DNA from: RGIG1681 sp045596905
GTDB lineage: Bacteria; Bacillota; Clostridia; Christensenellales; UBA1242
DNA length: 34,724 nucleotides
Reading direction: 5' to 3'
NCBI GenBank assembly: GCA_045596905.1
Contig: JAZODG010000042.1
Span: 1 to 34,724 of the forward strand
The translations under genes and the position numbers were made by a program. The notes under the pieces are model-generated. The model did not search any database and was not told the origin of the DNA. It saw nothing but the letters and a program-made list of their open reading frames with translations. This document shows positions 22,367 through 30,276 of the stretch, piece after piece (the stretch's first letter is position 1; each line of letters opens with the position of its first letter).

Positions 22367-23845
22367 ATGAAAAACTTTGAAATATATAATGATATTGCTG
22401 AGCGAACTTCTGGCGATATCTATATTGGTGTTGTTGGCCCTGTGAGAACCGGCAAATCTACATTCATTTCTAGATTCATGCAAACATCAATTTTAGACAA
22501 TATTGTGAATGCAAATGACAAAAAGAGAGCAGTTGATGAAATGCCACAATCGGGCGCTGGAAAACTTGTTATGACAATGCAGCCAAAGTTTGTGCCAAAC
22601 GAAGCTGTTTCGGTTAAGTTTGAAAATGGAACAACAGCAAACGTTAGACTTGTTGATTGTGTGGGATATCCAATTTCTGGAGTTGATGGTTTTTTGGACG
22701 GGGAAAGTCCAAGAATGGTTAAAACTCCTTGGAATGAAAAAGAAATTCCGTTTGAAGAAGCTGCTGAAATCGGCACAAAAAAGGTTATTGTTGAGCATTC
22801 AACAATTGCTGTTTTGGTGACAACTGATGGCTCAATTGCTGGCATTGACAGAGAAAATTATGAAGCAGCAGAAGAGCGTGTTGTCGCAGAGCTCAAAAAC
22901 TCAAATAAACCTTTTATTGTTGTGTTAAATTCAACAAATTCTGACGGAGAAAATGCAAAGAATCTTGCACAGAAACTTCAGGAAAAGTATGGCGTCGCAG
23001 TTGTTAGAAGTGATGTTTCAAAGCTTGATGCAAAAGAGATTGAAAACATTATCGAAGCTGTGTTAATGGAGTTTCCGGTAACAGAAATTAGGTTTAATTT
23101 GCCAAAGTGGATAAGATCGCTTTCTTATGCAGATGACTTTATTTTTGACCTTATGCAAGTGGTTAAAGCTCAAACAAAAGATATCGTAAAAATGAAGGAC
23201 TATGCCAAACTTATTGAAATGTTTGACGGAAATGAAGATTTTGAAAAACTAGTTGTAAGTAGCTTGGATATGTCAAAAGGTGTGATTACCTTTGATATTC
23301 CGGTTAGCGAAAAACTATATTATAAAACCTTATCAAAAACCTGTGGAATGGAAATTGAAGATGATTTCTATCTTATGAGTTGTTTGAAAGAACTTGTTTC
23401 GGCAAAGAAAGAATATGACAAAATCAAGGTGGCTTTGGACGGGGCAAAAGAAACAGGTTATGGGGTTGTTGTTCCAACACTTGAAGAACTTGAACTTATG
23501 GAGCCTGAAATTGTTACAAAGGGTGCAAATTCAAGCTTAAAACTCAAAGCTAAGGCATCAAGTTTGCATATTATCAAAGTTGACGTTGAATCAGAAATTG
23601 CACCAGCTGTTGGCAATGCTGCGCAGGGTGGTTCGCTTGTTAGTTATATGCTCAAAGAACTTGAAGATAACAAGGCTGATATTTGGAACAAAAATATGTT
23701 TGGCAAACCTATGAATGAACTTGTTAAAGACACTATTGACGGAAAACTTGCAGGACTTCCTGAAGAAGTGCAAGTTAAAATGAGAAAGACCTTAACAAAG
23801 ATTGTAAACGAACGCAAGGGTGGGGTTATTTGCATTTTGCTTTAA
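22367..23845 (+). CDS. spoIVA: Spore coat/cortex morphogenetic ATPase SpoIVA
   Basis: 492 residues, the length I recall for the Bacillus subtilis protein. SpoIVA polymerises on the outer forespore membrane with ATP hydrolysis and forms the coat basement layer. The N-terminus reads IYNDIAERTSGDIYIGVVG, with Walker A GPVRTGKST (Lys30), a switch region DCVGYPISG, PRMVKTPW, EAAEIGTKKVI and EHSTIAVLVTTDG. The middle domain and the C-terminal EPEIVTKGANSSLKLKAKA and IKVDVESEIAP blocks are all conserved, ending GGVICILL. ATG 22367 follows TTTGGAGG; the frame upstream to 22340 is not used. It is a single-gene unit with its own promoter and terminator. Confidence 0.98.
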   Translation: MKNFEIYNDIAERTSGDIYIGVVGPVRTGKSTFISRFMQTSILDNIVNANDKKRAVDEMPQSGAGKLVMTMQPKFVPNEAVSVKFENGTTANVRLVDCVGYPISGVDGFLDGESPRMVKTPWNEKEIPFEEAAEIGTKKVIVEHSTIAVLVTTDGSIAGIDRENYEAAEERVVAELKNSNKPFIVVLNSTNSDGENAKNLAQKLQEKYGVAVVRSDVSKLDAKEIENIIEAVLMEFPVTEIRFNLPKWIRSLSYADDFIFDLMQVVKAQTKDIVKMKDYAKLIEMFDGNEDFEKLVVSSLDMSKGVITFDIPVSEKLYYKTLSKTCGMEIEDDFYLMSCLKELVSAKKEYDKIKVALDGAKETGYGVVVPTLEELELMEPEIVTKGANSSLKLKAKASSLHIIKVDVESEIAPAVGNAAQGGSLVSYMLKELEDNKADIWNKNMFGKPMNELVKDTIDGKLAGLPEEVQVKMRKTLTKIVNERKGGVICILL

Positions 23846-23850
23846 AAAAT

Positions 23851-23882
23851 AAAAAAAGTTGATTTTTAAATCAACTTTTTTT
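23851..23882. terminator. Bidirectional terminator between spoIVA and the GT8 gene
   Basis: AAAAAAAGTTGATTT (23851-23865) pairs with AAATCAACTTTTTTT (23868-23882). T runs follow in both directions and the two genes converge here. Confidence 0.9.
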
Positions 23883-23884
23883 GT

Positions 23885-24796
23885 TTATTGAATGTCTTGA
23901 GTTGCAGGTTCTTCTGCTGGCTTTTCTTCAGGTTTTTCTGCTAGAACTTCTTTTTTGGTTTTCTTTTGCTTTTCTTGAAGCTCTTCAAAAGTCTTTTTTC
24001 TTTCTAAATATTCATCTAAAAGTGAATCATATGCGTCCATTTTTTCTTTTACAAATTCAACCATCCATGGTTTAACCCTGAAAAAGAAATTGCCTTTTTT
24101 TCTAACGTTGCAGAAGTGATGCACAACAATGTCTTCATAATATTTGTCTTTTGCGTTGAACTTTTCAGGCAACATGAGTTTTCTTTTAACCAAAAAGTTG
24201 AGTGCGTCTTGGTCTGGGGAAATCATTCTTTTGGTTGCAACCATTTCTCTTGCTTTTGTGAAGAGTTTTGATTTTCTGATTGCTTTCATATTAAGCAAAA
24301 GCACGCCAGAGTTGAAATATTTTTTAACTTTCCATCTGTTTGGGTTGAGCCAGTTATAAAGGTCTTTTACACACGCAAGTTCATAGCTGTTAATGTCAAT
24401 ATAAAAAAGTTCACGAAGGTTTGAGTTAACGATTGTGTCAGTGTCTAAATAAATGATTTTGTCTGGAATTTCAGGAATGATATCTGCAAAAAGACGAAGC
24501 TGAGCATAAGGCGTGAAGTGATTTCTAATATTTTTTGAGTTGAGCATACTCTTTTTGTAAATATCTGTTATATCAATAAGCTTAACTGTATTTGATTTGT
24601 TCTTTTCTTGAACCATTGCTTCAAGATATTGTCTTTGTTGTTCTGAAATTGGTTGGAACTTGTCGTCAATATCGCTTAGGTCCATAGTTAAAAGATATGT
24701 GTGCACGGCTTCTCTTGTATGCTTTACTGCAGACAAAAGAGAAATTAAAACACCGTCAAAAACCTTGTAATTTCCACAATATAATAAGTTAATCAT
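23885..24796 (-). CDS. Family 8-type glycosyltransferase
   Basis: 303 residues. GT-A fold of family 8: an N-terminal strand NLLYCGNYKVFDGVLISLLS, RLFADIIPEIPDKIIYLDTD with the metal-binding D118-x-D120, YFNSGVLLLNM and PDQDALNFL. These enzymes transfer a hexose from a nucleotide sugar, often to lipopolysaccharide, wall polymers or proteins; donor and acceptor are not readable. A charged Glu/Lys/Pro-rich tail of about 50 residues (EELQEKQKKTKKEV then EEKPAEEPA) follows the catalytic domain and is unusual. Start: the second ATG (24796) is preferred since GGAG lies 7 bases upstream; ATG 24802 is almost on top of it. No terminator separates it from the GH18 gene upstream, but it also has its own promoter. 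Confidence 0.9.
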   Translation of the reverse strand: MINLLYCGNYKVFDGVLISLLSAVKHTREAVHTYLLTMDLSDIDDKFQPISEQQRQYLEAMVQEKNKSNTVKLIDITDIYKKSMLNSKNIRNHFTPYAQLRLFADIIPEIPDKIIYLDTDTIVNSNLRELFYIDINSYELACVKDLYNWLNPNRWKVKKYFNSGVLLLNMKAIRKSKLFTKAREMVATKRMISPDQDALNFLVKRKLMLPEKFNAKDKYYEDIVVHHFCNVRKKGNFFFRVKPWMVEFVKEKMDAYDSLLDEYLERKKTFEELQEKQKKTKKEVLAEKPEEKPAEEPATQDIQ

Positions 24797-24829
24797 GAGC
24801 ATTCTCCTAAATTGTATTATTGCTCTTTA

Positions 24830-24858
24830 AGTATGAAGAAATTAAGGATTAATGTCAA
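24830..24858 (-). promoter_or_regulatory. Sigma-A promoter of the GT8 gene
   Basis: On the minus strand a perfect TTGACA (24858-24853), a 17-base spacer and CATACT (24835-24830, four of six). Confidence 0.55.
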
Positions 24859-24882
24859 GTGAAAATATTTTTTTTGCTATCA

Positions 24883-26007
24883 CTAGTTGTTATTATAGCT
24901 ATTCAAAATATTTGTATAATTATATTGAGTTGAAATTTCTTTGTTGCTTTCAAGCATTGCGTCACGGCCCATTGACCACATTGACACTAATCCGTAGCCG
25001 TGTTTTTTGGCATCATCAACGACGGTTTCTGCCATTTTGAGTGTGAATGTTGGATAAAGTTCACTTTCGTAACCGATTGAGAAGGTTGCACCGGTTTTAA
25101 GATATGCTTGGTCGTCAGTTAAGTTGATGCCGTGGTTAGAATAAAGTGTTTTCATTTGAGTGATTGAGTTATTTATGGCTCTGATTGATGCTGTGCCATA
25201 GTCTTCATAATCATAAACGCCTGCGCCATAACACATGGTCATTGAGTTGATTAGGGCAATGTCGACGCCTGCGTCAAGGTATGCGTTTATGACATTGATT
25301 TGTTTTGGTTGCCAACCAGATGGCATGATTGGTATTGTGAGAGTGATTTGAACGCCTGTTTGGTCTTGAACGGCTTTGATTGCTTTTGCGTTGATTTGGT
25401 TTTGTTCTTGGTCTTGGTTGCTTTCTTCAATGTCAAGGTCAAGACGCTTGAGTGAATAGGTGTTGATAATATCAAGATAAAATTTTTCAAGCATGGCTTG
25501 GTCTTGTGTCACAACCCATGGTGCAGCCCCAAGTTGTCCACCAACGGAAATCGCAAAATCTCCACCTTTTTGTCTTAAATCGTTTAAAGCTTTGACGATT
25601 CCTTGATATTGTGCAGTGTTTCCAGCTTCGCTTAAATCAAAGTATCCACCCCAGCCCCAACGCACGGAGCCGTCGGTGTTTAGTGGTGTTTTCATGTCTG
25701 GTTGAATGAATCCAAGATTAAAAAACTTAAAGCCTGATTCGTCATGAAGCTTGCCAAGGTTTGGAGCTCCAGAGTTGCTGTAAGCACTTGCTGTTTCAAC
25801 CCAAGAAGACATATCAATATATGGCGCCGCAACACGAACGGGCCAGCCACTTTTTGTTATGCTTTCTTTGTCTGAAATTTGCTCGTGAGTGATAACGGGT
25901 AGGGCAAAGATTAAAATAAAAGAAATAAGTGATATTGTTGCCATGATGATATATACTGGCAAATATCTTTTTTTGTATGGTGACAAATTATTAAAAAAGT
26001 TTTTCAT
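24883..26007 (-). CDS. Membrane-anchored GH18-family glycosidase (chitinase-like)
   Basis: 374 residues: one membrane helix (about 16-39) and then an extracytoplasmic GH18 barrel. Family marks in order: VAAPYIDMSSW, FFNLGFIQPD, GGDFAISVGGQLGAAPW, the catalytic strand RLDLDIEES (D190, D192 and acid Glu194), TLPI-like LTIPIMPSGW, INSMTMCYGAG and LVSMWSMGRD. It should cut beta-1,4 GlcNAc links in chitin, glycans or peptidoglycan-like polymers; no carbohydrate-binding or LysM domain is present. ATG 26007 is chosen with GGAG 5 bases upstream; the frame extends to 26172, but that part runs across the promoter region. The acidic motif is intact, so activity is likely. Slightly more GC-rich than neighbours. 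No terminator is seen before the GT8 gene. Confidence 0.88.
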   Translation of the reverse strand: MKNFFNNLSPYKKRYLPVYIIMATISLISFILIFALPVITHEQISDKESITKSGWPVRVAAPYIDMSSWVETASAYSNSGAPNLGKLHDESGFKFFNLGFIQPDMKTPLNTDGSVRWGWGGYFDLSEAGNTAQYQGIVKALNDLRQKGGDFAISVGGQLGAAPWVVTQDQAMLEKFYLDIINTYSLKRLDLDIEESNQDQEQNQINAKAIKAVQDQTGVQITLTIPIMPSGWQPKQINVINAYLDAGVDIALINSMTMCYGAGVYDYEDYGTASIRAINNSITQMKTLYSNHGINLTDDQAYLKTGATFSIGYESELYPTFTLKMAETVVDDAKKHGYGLVSMWSMGRDAMLESNKEISTQYNYTNILNSYNNN

Positions 26008-26042
26008 AACATCTCCTGATAGTAGGGTGTGTAGAAAATAAT

Positions 26043-26073
26043 TATTTATGTATTTAATTGTTTTAGAATATGT
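26043..26073 (-). promoter_or_regulatory. Possible sigma-E-like promoter of the GH18 gene
   Basis: On the minus strand ACATATT (26073-26067), 16 bases, CATAAATA (26050-26043). The -35 fits the sigma-E pattern well and the -10 partly; the spacer is about one base long. An alternative sigma-A reading is TTGTCA-17-TAAAAC, which shares its -35 with the divergent promoter. Confidence 0.3.
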
Positions 26074-26081
26074 GGGTATGT

Positions 26082-26110
26082 TTGACAATAGCTGCAAATA
26101 ATTATAAAAT
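26082..26110 (+). promoter_or_regulatory. Sigma-A promoter of the phosphatase-amidohydrolase pair
   Basis: Perfect TTGACA (26082-26087), a 17-base spacer and TAAAAT (26105-26110). Start near 26117, followed by GGAG (26117-26120). Confidence 0.65.
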
Positions 26111-26128
26111 TGAGATGGAGTATTTTTT

Positions 26129-26635
26129 ATGATAATAATGTATGTTAGACATGGCGAAGCTGAAGATGACAAATTAACGGAATTTGGAAAAAAACAATGC
26201 GAACTTATGGTTATGCAAAATGAGAGTGTAAAGTTTTCAAAAATTTATTCTTCGCCAATGAACAGGTGTATTGAAACATCAAAGTATTTGGCAGAAAAAT
26301 ATAATTTGGAAATTGAAGTTGTTTCAAAACTTGATGAAAGAAAAACTCTTGGCAGAGACCCTGAGACTGAGCATGAAAAGGAATGGTTTGAAAATTATTT
26401 AAACCCACTTTTCTCAAGCAAAAGTCCAGAAGGTTGCAAAGAGTTTGTTGATAGAACTGCAGTGGTGTTAGATGAGATAATAAAACAACATAAACACAAA
26501 AATGAAAATGTGATTATATCTGCGCACAGTTGTTCGCTTTATGCAATCATGGCATATTTTAATAAGGACAAACAAGGCGATATAAATTGGTATAGGGCTG
26601 GAAATTGCTCTAAGGTTTATTTTGAAATTAATTAA
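26129..26635 (+). CDS. Histidine phosphatase family protein
   Basis: 168 residues. MYVRHGEAEDD supplies the catalytic His of the RHG motif; the second half of the pocket is IYSSPMNRCIETSKYLA (Arg) and the conserved Glu, and IISAHSCS carries the second His. It belongs to the phosphoglycerate-mutase-like superfamily, branch 1, but is small and closer to broad phosphatases than to glycolytic mutases. Substrate unknown. GGAG is 8 bases before ATG 26129. The next gene starts 10 bases after its stop, forming a two-gene unit. Confidence 0.88.
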   Translation: MIIMYVRHGEAEDDKLTEFGKKQCELMVMQNESVKFSKIYSSPMNRCIETSKYLAEKYNLEIEVVSKLDERKTLGRDPETEHEKEWFENYLNPLFSSKSPEGCKEFVDRTAVVLDEIIKQHKHKNENVIISAHSCSLYAIMAYFNKDKQGDINWYRAGNCSKVYFEIN

Positions 26636-26645
26636 GGATTAAGTC

Positions 26646-27926
26646 ATGCAACAAATATTTTATAATGGAAAAATTTATACAGAAACTGAAGACGAACAAA
26701 TTGTTCAGGCAATGCTTGTGAATGATGGCATTGTCGTTTTGACTGGCACAAATGAAGAGATTCTTCAAATGAAAACAGATGAAACCGAAATGAACGACCT
26801 AAATGAAAAATATGTTTATCCATCATTTTTTGGTTTTGGAGAAACAATCTTTGCTCAGATTGAAGAGAATCTAAAAAACACAAATAAGTTTGATGTTTCG
26901 AAAAATACAGCAGATAAAGACTCAAATTATGAAAATTTTTCACATTTTGATGCTTATAAAAAAGAGTTTTTAAAGATTCAAGAAAACCTATTAAAAAGGG
27001 GAATTACAACTGTTCAAGAAATGGGTGTGACAAAAAGAGCCTTTGCTTTTTGGAAGAGATTGTCTGAAGGTGGATTTTTAAAGATTGATGTTATTGGATA
27101 TGTTGACATAAAATCATCAAAGATTGTAATGGATGAAAACTGTAAGAGCTATCGAAAATATAAAAACAAGTTTAGGCTTGGTGGTTATCACTTGGTTATG
27201 GATGGCAGGTTTGATGAACTCAAAGCATGGCTCAAGAAACCATATAAGCATTCAAAAGAATATTGTGGATATGGTGAGTATTATTGCGAACAGCTGTCAT
27301 GCTTGTTAAAAGAAATCTTTTCAGAAAAAAAACAGATTGTTGTTTCAGCTCATGGTGACAAAGCTATTGATGAGTTTTTGACCACATTTGAAGAAGTTGT
27401 AGAAAAAGAAAAGGTTGAAGAGTTTTATAGACCAATTATTGTTGGTTGTGAGCTTTATGATAAAAAGACTATTGACAGGCTCAAGAAAAATGGAATGTCG
27501 CTTTGCGTTGAGCTTAGTGATAAGCAAACGGTTTCTCTCATTAAGGACTATGTTGGCTTTAAAAGAAAAAATAAATATCTCAATCTTAAAAAGATTGTTG
27601 CAAGTGATATTAAGTTTGTTCTTTCAGGAAAGAGAGAACTTGAAAATGAGATTTTTTATGATTATGGCGAAGTGCTAGAAAAAACGCAAAAGTCAAAATT
27701 AATTTCAAAAAAACACCAGATTGATATCAAAAATGCAGTAAAATCAATATTTAATCACTCAGCATATCTTCTTTTTGACCAAGAAACAAAGGGCAGTTTA
27801 GAAAACAGCAAACAAGCAACATTTGTTGTTTTAGAAAACCCGATTGAAACATATGTTATGGGTCAAGAAAAAGAATATAATATGACACTTTATGTAAATG
27901 GACAAAAAATAAAAACCCAAAGATAA
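26646..27926 (+). CDS. YtcJ-like amidohydrolase that has lost its metal ligands
   Basis: 426 residues. The frame follows amidohydrolase family 3 (YtcJ-like): the N-terminal IFYNGKIYTETEDEQ and VQAMLVNDGIVVLTGTNEE beta-sandwich, the GGYHLVMDGRFDELKAWLKKPY segment, the SAHGDKAIDEFLTTFEE helix, and the C-terminal GSLENSKQATFVVLENP return strand. However, the HxH motif normally found in PGFIDAHTH is YPSFFGFGET here, the later HAIGD is SAHGD with the ligand His replaced, and the RIEH block reads IVGC. All expected metal-binding histidines are therefore missing, so catalysis of the usual kind is unlikely. The gene is not broken: no stop or frameshift. TTAAGGA precedes ATG 26646. It is coupled to the phosphatase gene. 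Confidence 0.8.
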   Translation: MQQIFYNGKIYTETEDEQIVQAMLVNDGIVVLTGTNEEILQMKTDETEMNDLNEKYVYPSFFGFGETIFAQIEENLKNTNKFDVSKNTADKDSNYENFSHFDAYKKEFLKIQENLLKRGITTVQEMGVTKRAFAFWKRLSEGGFLKIDVIGYVDIKSSKIVMDENCKSYRKYKNKFRLGGYHLVMDGRFDELKAWLKKPYKHSKEYCGYGEYYCEQLSCLLKEIFSEKKQIVVSAHGDKAIDEFLTTFEEVVEKEKVEEFYRPIIVGCELYDKKTIDRLKKNGMSLCVELSDKQTVSLIKDYVGFKRKNKYLNLKKIVASDIKFVLSGKRELENEIFYDYGEVLEKTQKSKLISKKHQIDIKNAVKSIFNHSAYLLFDQETKGSLENSKQATFVVLENPIETYVMGQEKEYNMTLYVNGQKIKTQR

Positions 27927-27943
27927 AATTCTTTGGGTTTTTT
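27911..27943. terminator. Bidirectional terminator
   Basis: AAAACCCAAAG (27912-27922) pairs with CTTTGGGTTTT (27931-27941); the amidohydrolase stop codon (27924-27926) is in the loop. A and T runs on both sides also serve the convergent HAD gene. Confidence 0.85.
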
Positions 27944-27977
27944 ATTTGTAAATTTTAATTTAGATATATTTAAACGT

Positions 27978-28487
27978 TTACTTTTCTGGAGTGGTTTCAG
28001 GTTTTGTGTAGCCTTTATTATCTAAGTATTGTTTAACCATATCTACTGATAATGCCCCACGGAAAATATTAGGTTTAATGATTTGGTCATCGGTGAAGTA
28101 TTTTTTAAAATCAAAAGATTCATCATCAATAATAACAAAATCATATTCGCCATCTTCAAGATTCCATTTTTCTAAAAATGAAATAATTTCAAGACCACGA
28201 TGTGCTGGGTCTCCTAGCGATGGGGTAGAATAAACAGCACCTTTCAAGTGAGCACCATTTTGATAAAGAGGCCTAATTGCGTTGTCTCTCAATGTTGAAG
28301 ATATAACAAGCTGAACTTTGTGAGTTTCTCTCATAGTGTCCATGAGCAAATTGAGAGCTTCAATCGATTCAGGCTTAAAGGTTTTAAGCTCTCTTGCTGG
28401 TAGATTGCCGCCATCAACTTCGTTTTTGATAAAGTCCCAGTCATACATTACGCCATCAATATCTAAAAATATAAAAAACTTCTTCAT
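27978..28487 (-). CDS. Small HAD-like phosphatase domain protein
   Basis: 169 residues. FIFLDIDGVMYDWDF gives the HAD motif I with Asp9 and Asp11; LVISSTLRD is a motif II-like strand with Ser/Thr, and YDFVIIDDESFDF supplies the final acidic motif. The arrangement resembles the HAD domain of Swiss-army-knife RNA-repair proteins, but here it stands alone; a phosphatase of unknown substrate is the safe call. AAGGTGG lies shortly before the ATG at 28487. It is 8 bases downstream of the SGNH hydrolase gene, so the two are co-transcribed. Confidence 0.8.
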   Translation of the reverse strand: MKKFFIFLDIDGVMYDWDFIKNEVDGGNLPARELKTFKPESIEALNLLMDTMRETHKVQLVISSTLRDNAIRPLYQNGAHLKGAVYSTPSLGDPAHRGLEIISFLEKWNLEDGEYDFVIIDDESFDFKKYFTDDQIIKPNIFRGALSVDMVKQYLDNKGYTKPETTPEK

Positions 28488-28495
28488 TTTCCACC

Positions 28496-29119
28496 TTAAA
28501 TTTTTTGATTTTCTTTAAAATTTTCAAGTGCACTTAAAACCTTTTCCGAAAGCCTGTGATGAGAATATTTTGTCAAATGTTCTCCGTCTTCGCCAACTTC
28601 AAGGTCTGTGCCTGAAACAAACATAAAGCCATTCTTTTTTGCTAGGGCAAGATATGTTTTGTTTAGGTCCTGACTCTTTTTTTCAGCCCCAACATAATAT
28701 TTGTCGGTGATTTTGTTGCCTTCTTTGATTGTTGCTGGGCTGATGATTAAAATTTTGCAGTTTGTTTGATTTTGTATAAATGATGCCAAGAGTTCTAACT
28801 GCTCAGCAATATCTGTTGCCGATAGGTTATATCTAGACTTGCAGTCATTTGTTCCAAGTTGAATAATAACAAGGTCGGGGGTGAGCCCGTTGATGTCATT
28901 TTCAATGGTTAAGCTTGCGTTTCTGCCTTCAAGCCAAGGGTTGTCATTTGCAATGGCTCTGCCGGGCACTGCGTTAACCGAAACGAAATTGTTTTTAGTT
29001 AATGGATACCACCAAATATCTTTTGGGTCATATTGTTTTGCTATGGCATTTTTTGAATACCCATCAATATTTGGAACTTGTCCCCAGGTGTTTGAATCAC
29101 CATAAATCAAAATCTGCAT
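28496..29119 (-). CDS. SGNH/GDSL-family hydrolase
   Basis: 207 residues. Block I is YGDSNTWG with nucleophile Ser9; block II has the Gly of GRAIAND; block III is LGTNDCKSR; block V is GEDGEHLTKYSHH with the catalytic Asp-x-x-His. Such enzymes are esterases or acyl hydrolases. There is no signal peptide, so it acts in the cytoplasm; the substrate is unknown, and bacterial arylesterase-like members are the closest in layout. GGAG precedes the ATG at 29119 by 5 bases. First gene of a two-gene minus-strand operon with the HAD protein. Confidence 0.9.
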   Translation of the reverse strand: MQILIYGDSNTWGQVPNIDGYSKNAIAKQYDPKDIWWYPLTKNNFVSVNAVPGRAIANDNPWLEGRNASLTIENDINGLTPDLVIIQLGTNDCKSRYNLSATDIAEQLELLASFIQNQTNCKILIISPATIKEGNKITDKYYVGAEKKSQDLNKTYLALAKKNGFMFVSGTDLEVGEDGEHLTKYSHHRLSEKVLSALENFKENQKI

Positions 29120-29137
29120 AATTTCTCCTACGCTGGT

Positions 29138-29166
29138 ATTATATCACATAATTTTGTGATTGTACA
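29138..29166 (-). promoter_or_regulatory. Sigma-A promoter of the SGNH-HAD operon with internal palindrome
   Basis: On the minus strand TGTACA (29166-29161), 17 bases, perfect TATAAT (29143-29138). The spacer contains CACATAATTTTGTG (29145-29158), a 14-base palindrome of the form CACAnAATTnTGTG, which could be an operator. Confidence 0.55.
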
Positions 29167-29192
29167 TAGCCATTAAAATTTTTTGTTTGCTA

Positions 29193-29221
29193 TTGAAATG
29201 GTGTTTGTGCTGTGTTATAAT
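29193..29221 (+). promoter_or_regulatory. Sigma-A promoter of the LRR operon
   Basis: TTGAAA (29193-29198), a 17-base spacer and a perfect TATAAT (29216-29221); start near 29228. Confidence 0.7.
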
Positions 29222-29248
29222 AACAAGGCAAAAAAGGAGATGACTTTT

Positions 29249-30250
29249 ATGGGTATTTTTGACTTTTTTAAAGGTAAGAAAAAAGACCAGGACAAAAAGA
29301 AACAATCACGAAACGTTGCAGATTCTTTTGATAAAAAACCAGTTGACTTGACAGTGCCTGCTGTTGAAAATGGAATACTTAAAACCGTTTATAATCACCA
29401 CATTAAAAATGGAACATTTTTCGTGCCAAGAAATGCACACACAATTGTTAGCTTTGCATTTGTTAATTGTGATAATTTGGAAACACTTGTTTTGCATGAT
29501 ACAGTTAGATTCATTGACACGGGTGCGTTTTCTAGTTGCAAGAATCTTAACAGAATCGTTGGGCTTGAAGAACAATGCGCAATGAAGACCATTGACGGTT
29601 TTGCTAGATGTGGGAAACTAGAAAGTGTTAGACTTCCTGGAACCATTGAAGTTATCAAAAACGGGGCGTTTAAAGATTGCACAAGACTTAAGTCAATCAA
29701 TATTCCAGGAAATTGCTGGTGTATTGGTGACCATGCTTTTGAAAATTGCAAGTCGCTTCAAAGTGTTGAACTTTCAAAAAATGTGACCATGATTGGAAAA
29801 GATGCCTTCAAGGGTTGCTATGAACTTGCTGTGCTATTTACAAATGAATATGTTGAAGATAAATACACTGTAAACTTCCCAGAATCAAGCAAAGATGTTG
29901 ACCTTGACCTTGAGATTGAAAAAGGTGCATTCAGTGGAGTAAAGGCTGTTTATGCTTACGACATGAGTGTTATTGAAAAGGTTATTGCAAGTGGTTTTAG
30001 GGGACAAGTTTCTTATTATGACAAAGAACAAGAACAAATTATTACGATTGACCTTAATATGATTGAAAATCTTTATTTTGACAGTGTTCAAGGTGAAGAT
30101 GAAGAAGAAATTGAAATGGATGTTGCTCTTATTGATGAACTTTATAAAGCAAAGTTTGGTGAGCCAACAGCTGAAGAACTTGCTGAAGAAGAAAGGCTAA
30201 TGAGAGAAGAGCAAAAAGAAAAAGACGAAGATGAACTTGGTGATGAATAG
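29249..30250 (+). CDS. BspA-type leucine-rich-repeat protein, first of two tandem copies
   Basis: 333 residues, no signal peptide. It begins MGIFDFFKGKKKDQDKKK, a short amphipathic helix plus Lys-rich stretch, shared with the next gene. From about residue 45 to 200 there are around six 23-residue LRR_5-type units with the usual LxxIxLPxxIxxIGxxAFxxC pattern (AFVNC, AFSSC, AFKDC, AFENC, AFKGC). A conserved non-repeat C-terminal domain follows (about 200-285, ending SYYDKEQEQIITIDL), then an acidic tail ending DELGDE. Probably cytoplasmic and protein-binding; function unknown. ATG 29249 follows AAGGAG by 9 bases; the frame upstream covers the promoter. Co-transcribed with its paralog 26 bases later. 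Confidence 0.82.
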   Translation: MGIFDFFKGKKKDQDKKKQSRNVADSFDKKPVDLTVPAVENGILKTVYNHHIKNGTFFVPRNAHTIVSFAFVNCDNLETLVLHDTVRFIDTGAFSSCKNLNRIVGLEEQCAMKTIDGFARCGKLESVRLPGTIEVIKNGAFKDCTRLKSINIPGNCWCIGDHAFENCKSLQSVELSKNVTMIGKDAFKGCYELAVLFTNEYVEDKYTVNFPESSKDVDLDLEIEKGAFSGVKAVYAYDMSVIEKVIASGFRGQVSYYDKEQEQIITIDLNMIENLYFDSVQGEDEEEIEMDVALIDELYKAKFGEPTAEELAEEERLMREEQKEKDEDELGDE

Positions 30251-30276
30251 ATATTTTGCTAAAGGAGAAATTTCTT

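Noticed and set aside
26008..26172. N-terminal extension of the GH18 protein
   Set aside because: It crosses the divergent promoter region and overlaps the phosphatase start; a good ribosome site points to 26007.
26129..26635. Phosphoglycerate mutase
   Set aside because: Only the general histidine-phosphatase motifs are present; the protein is too short and lacks mutase-specific segments.
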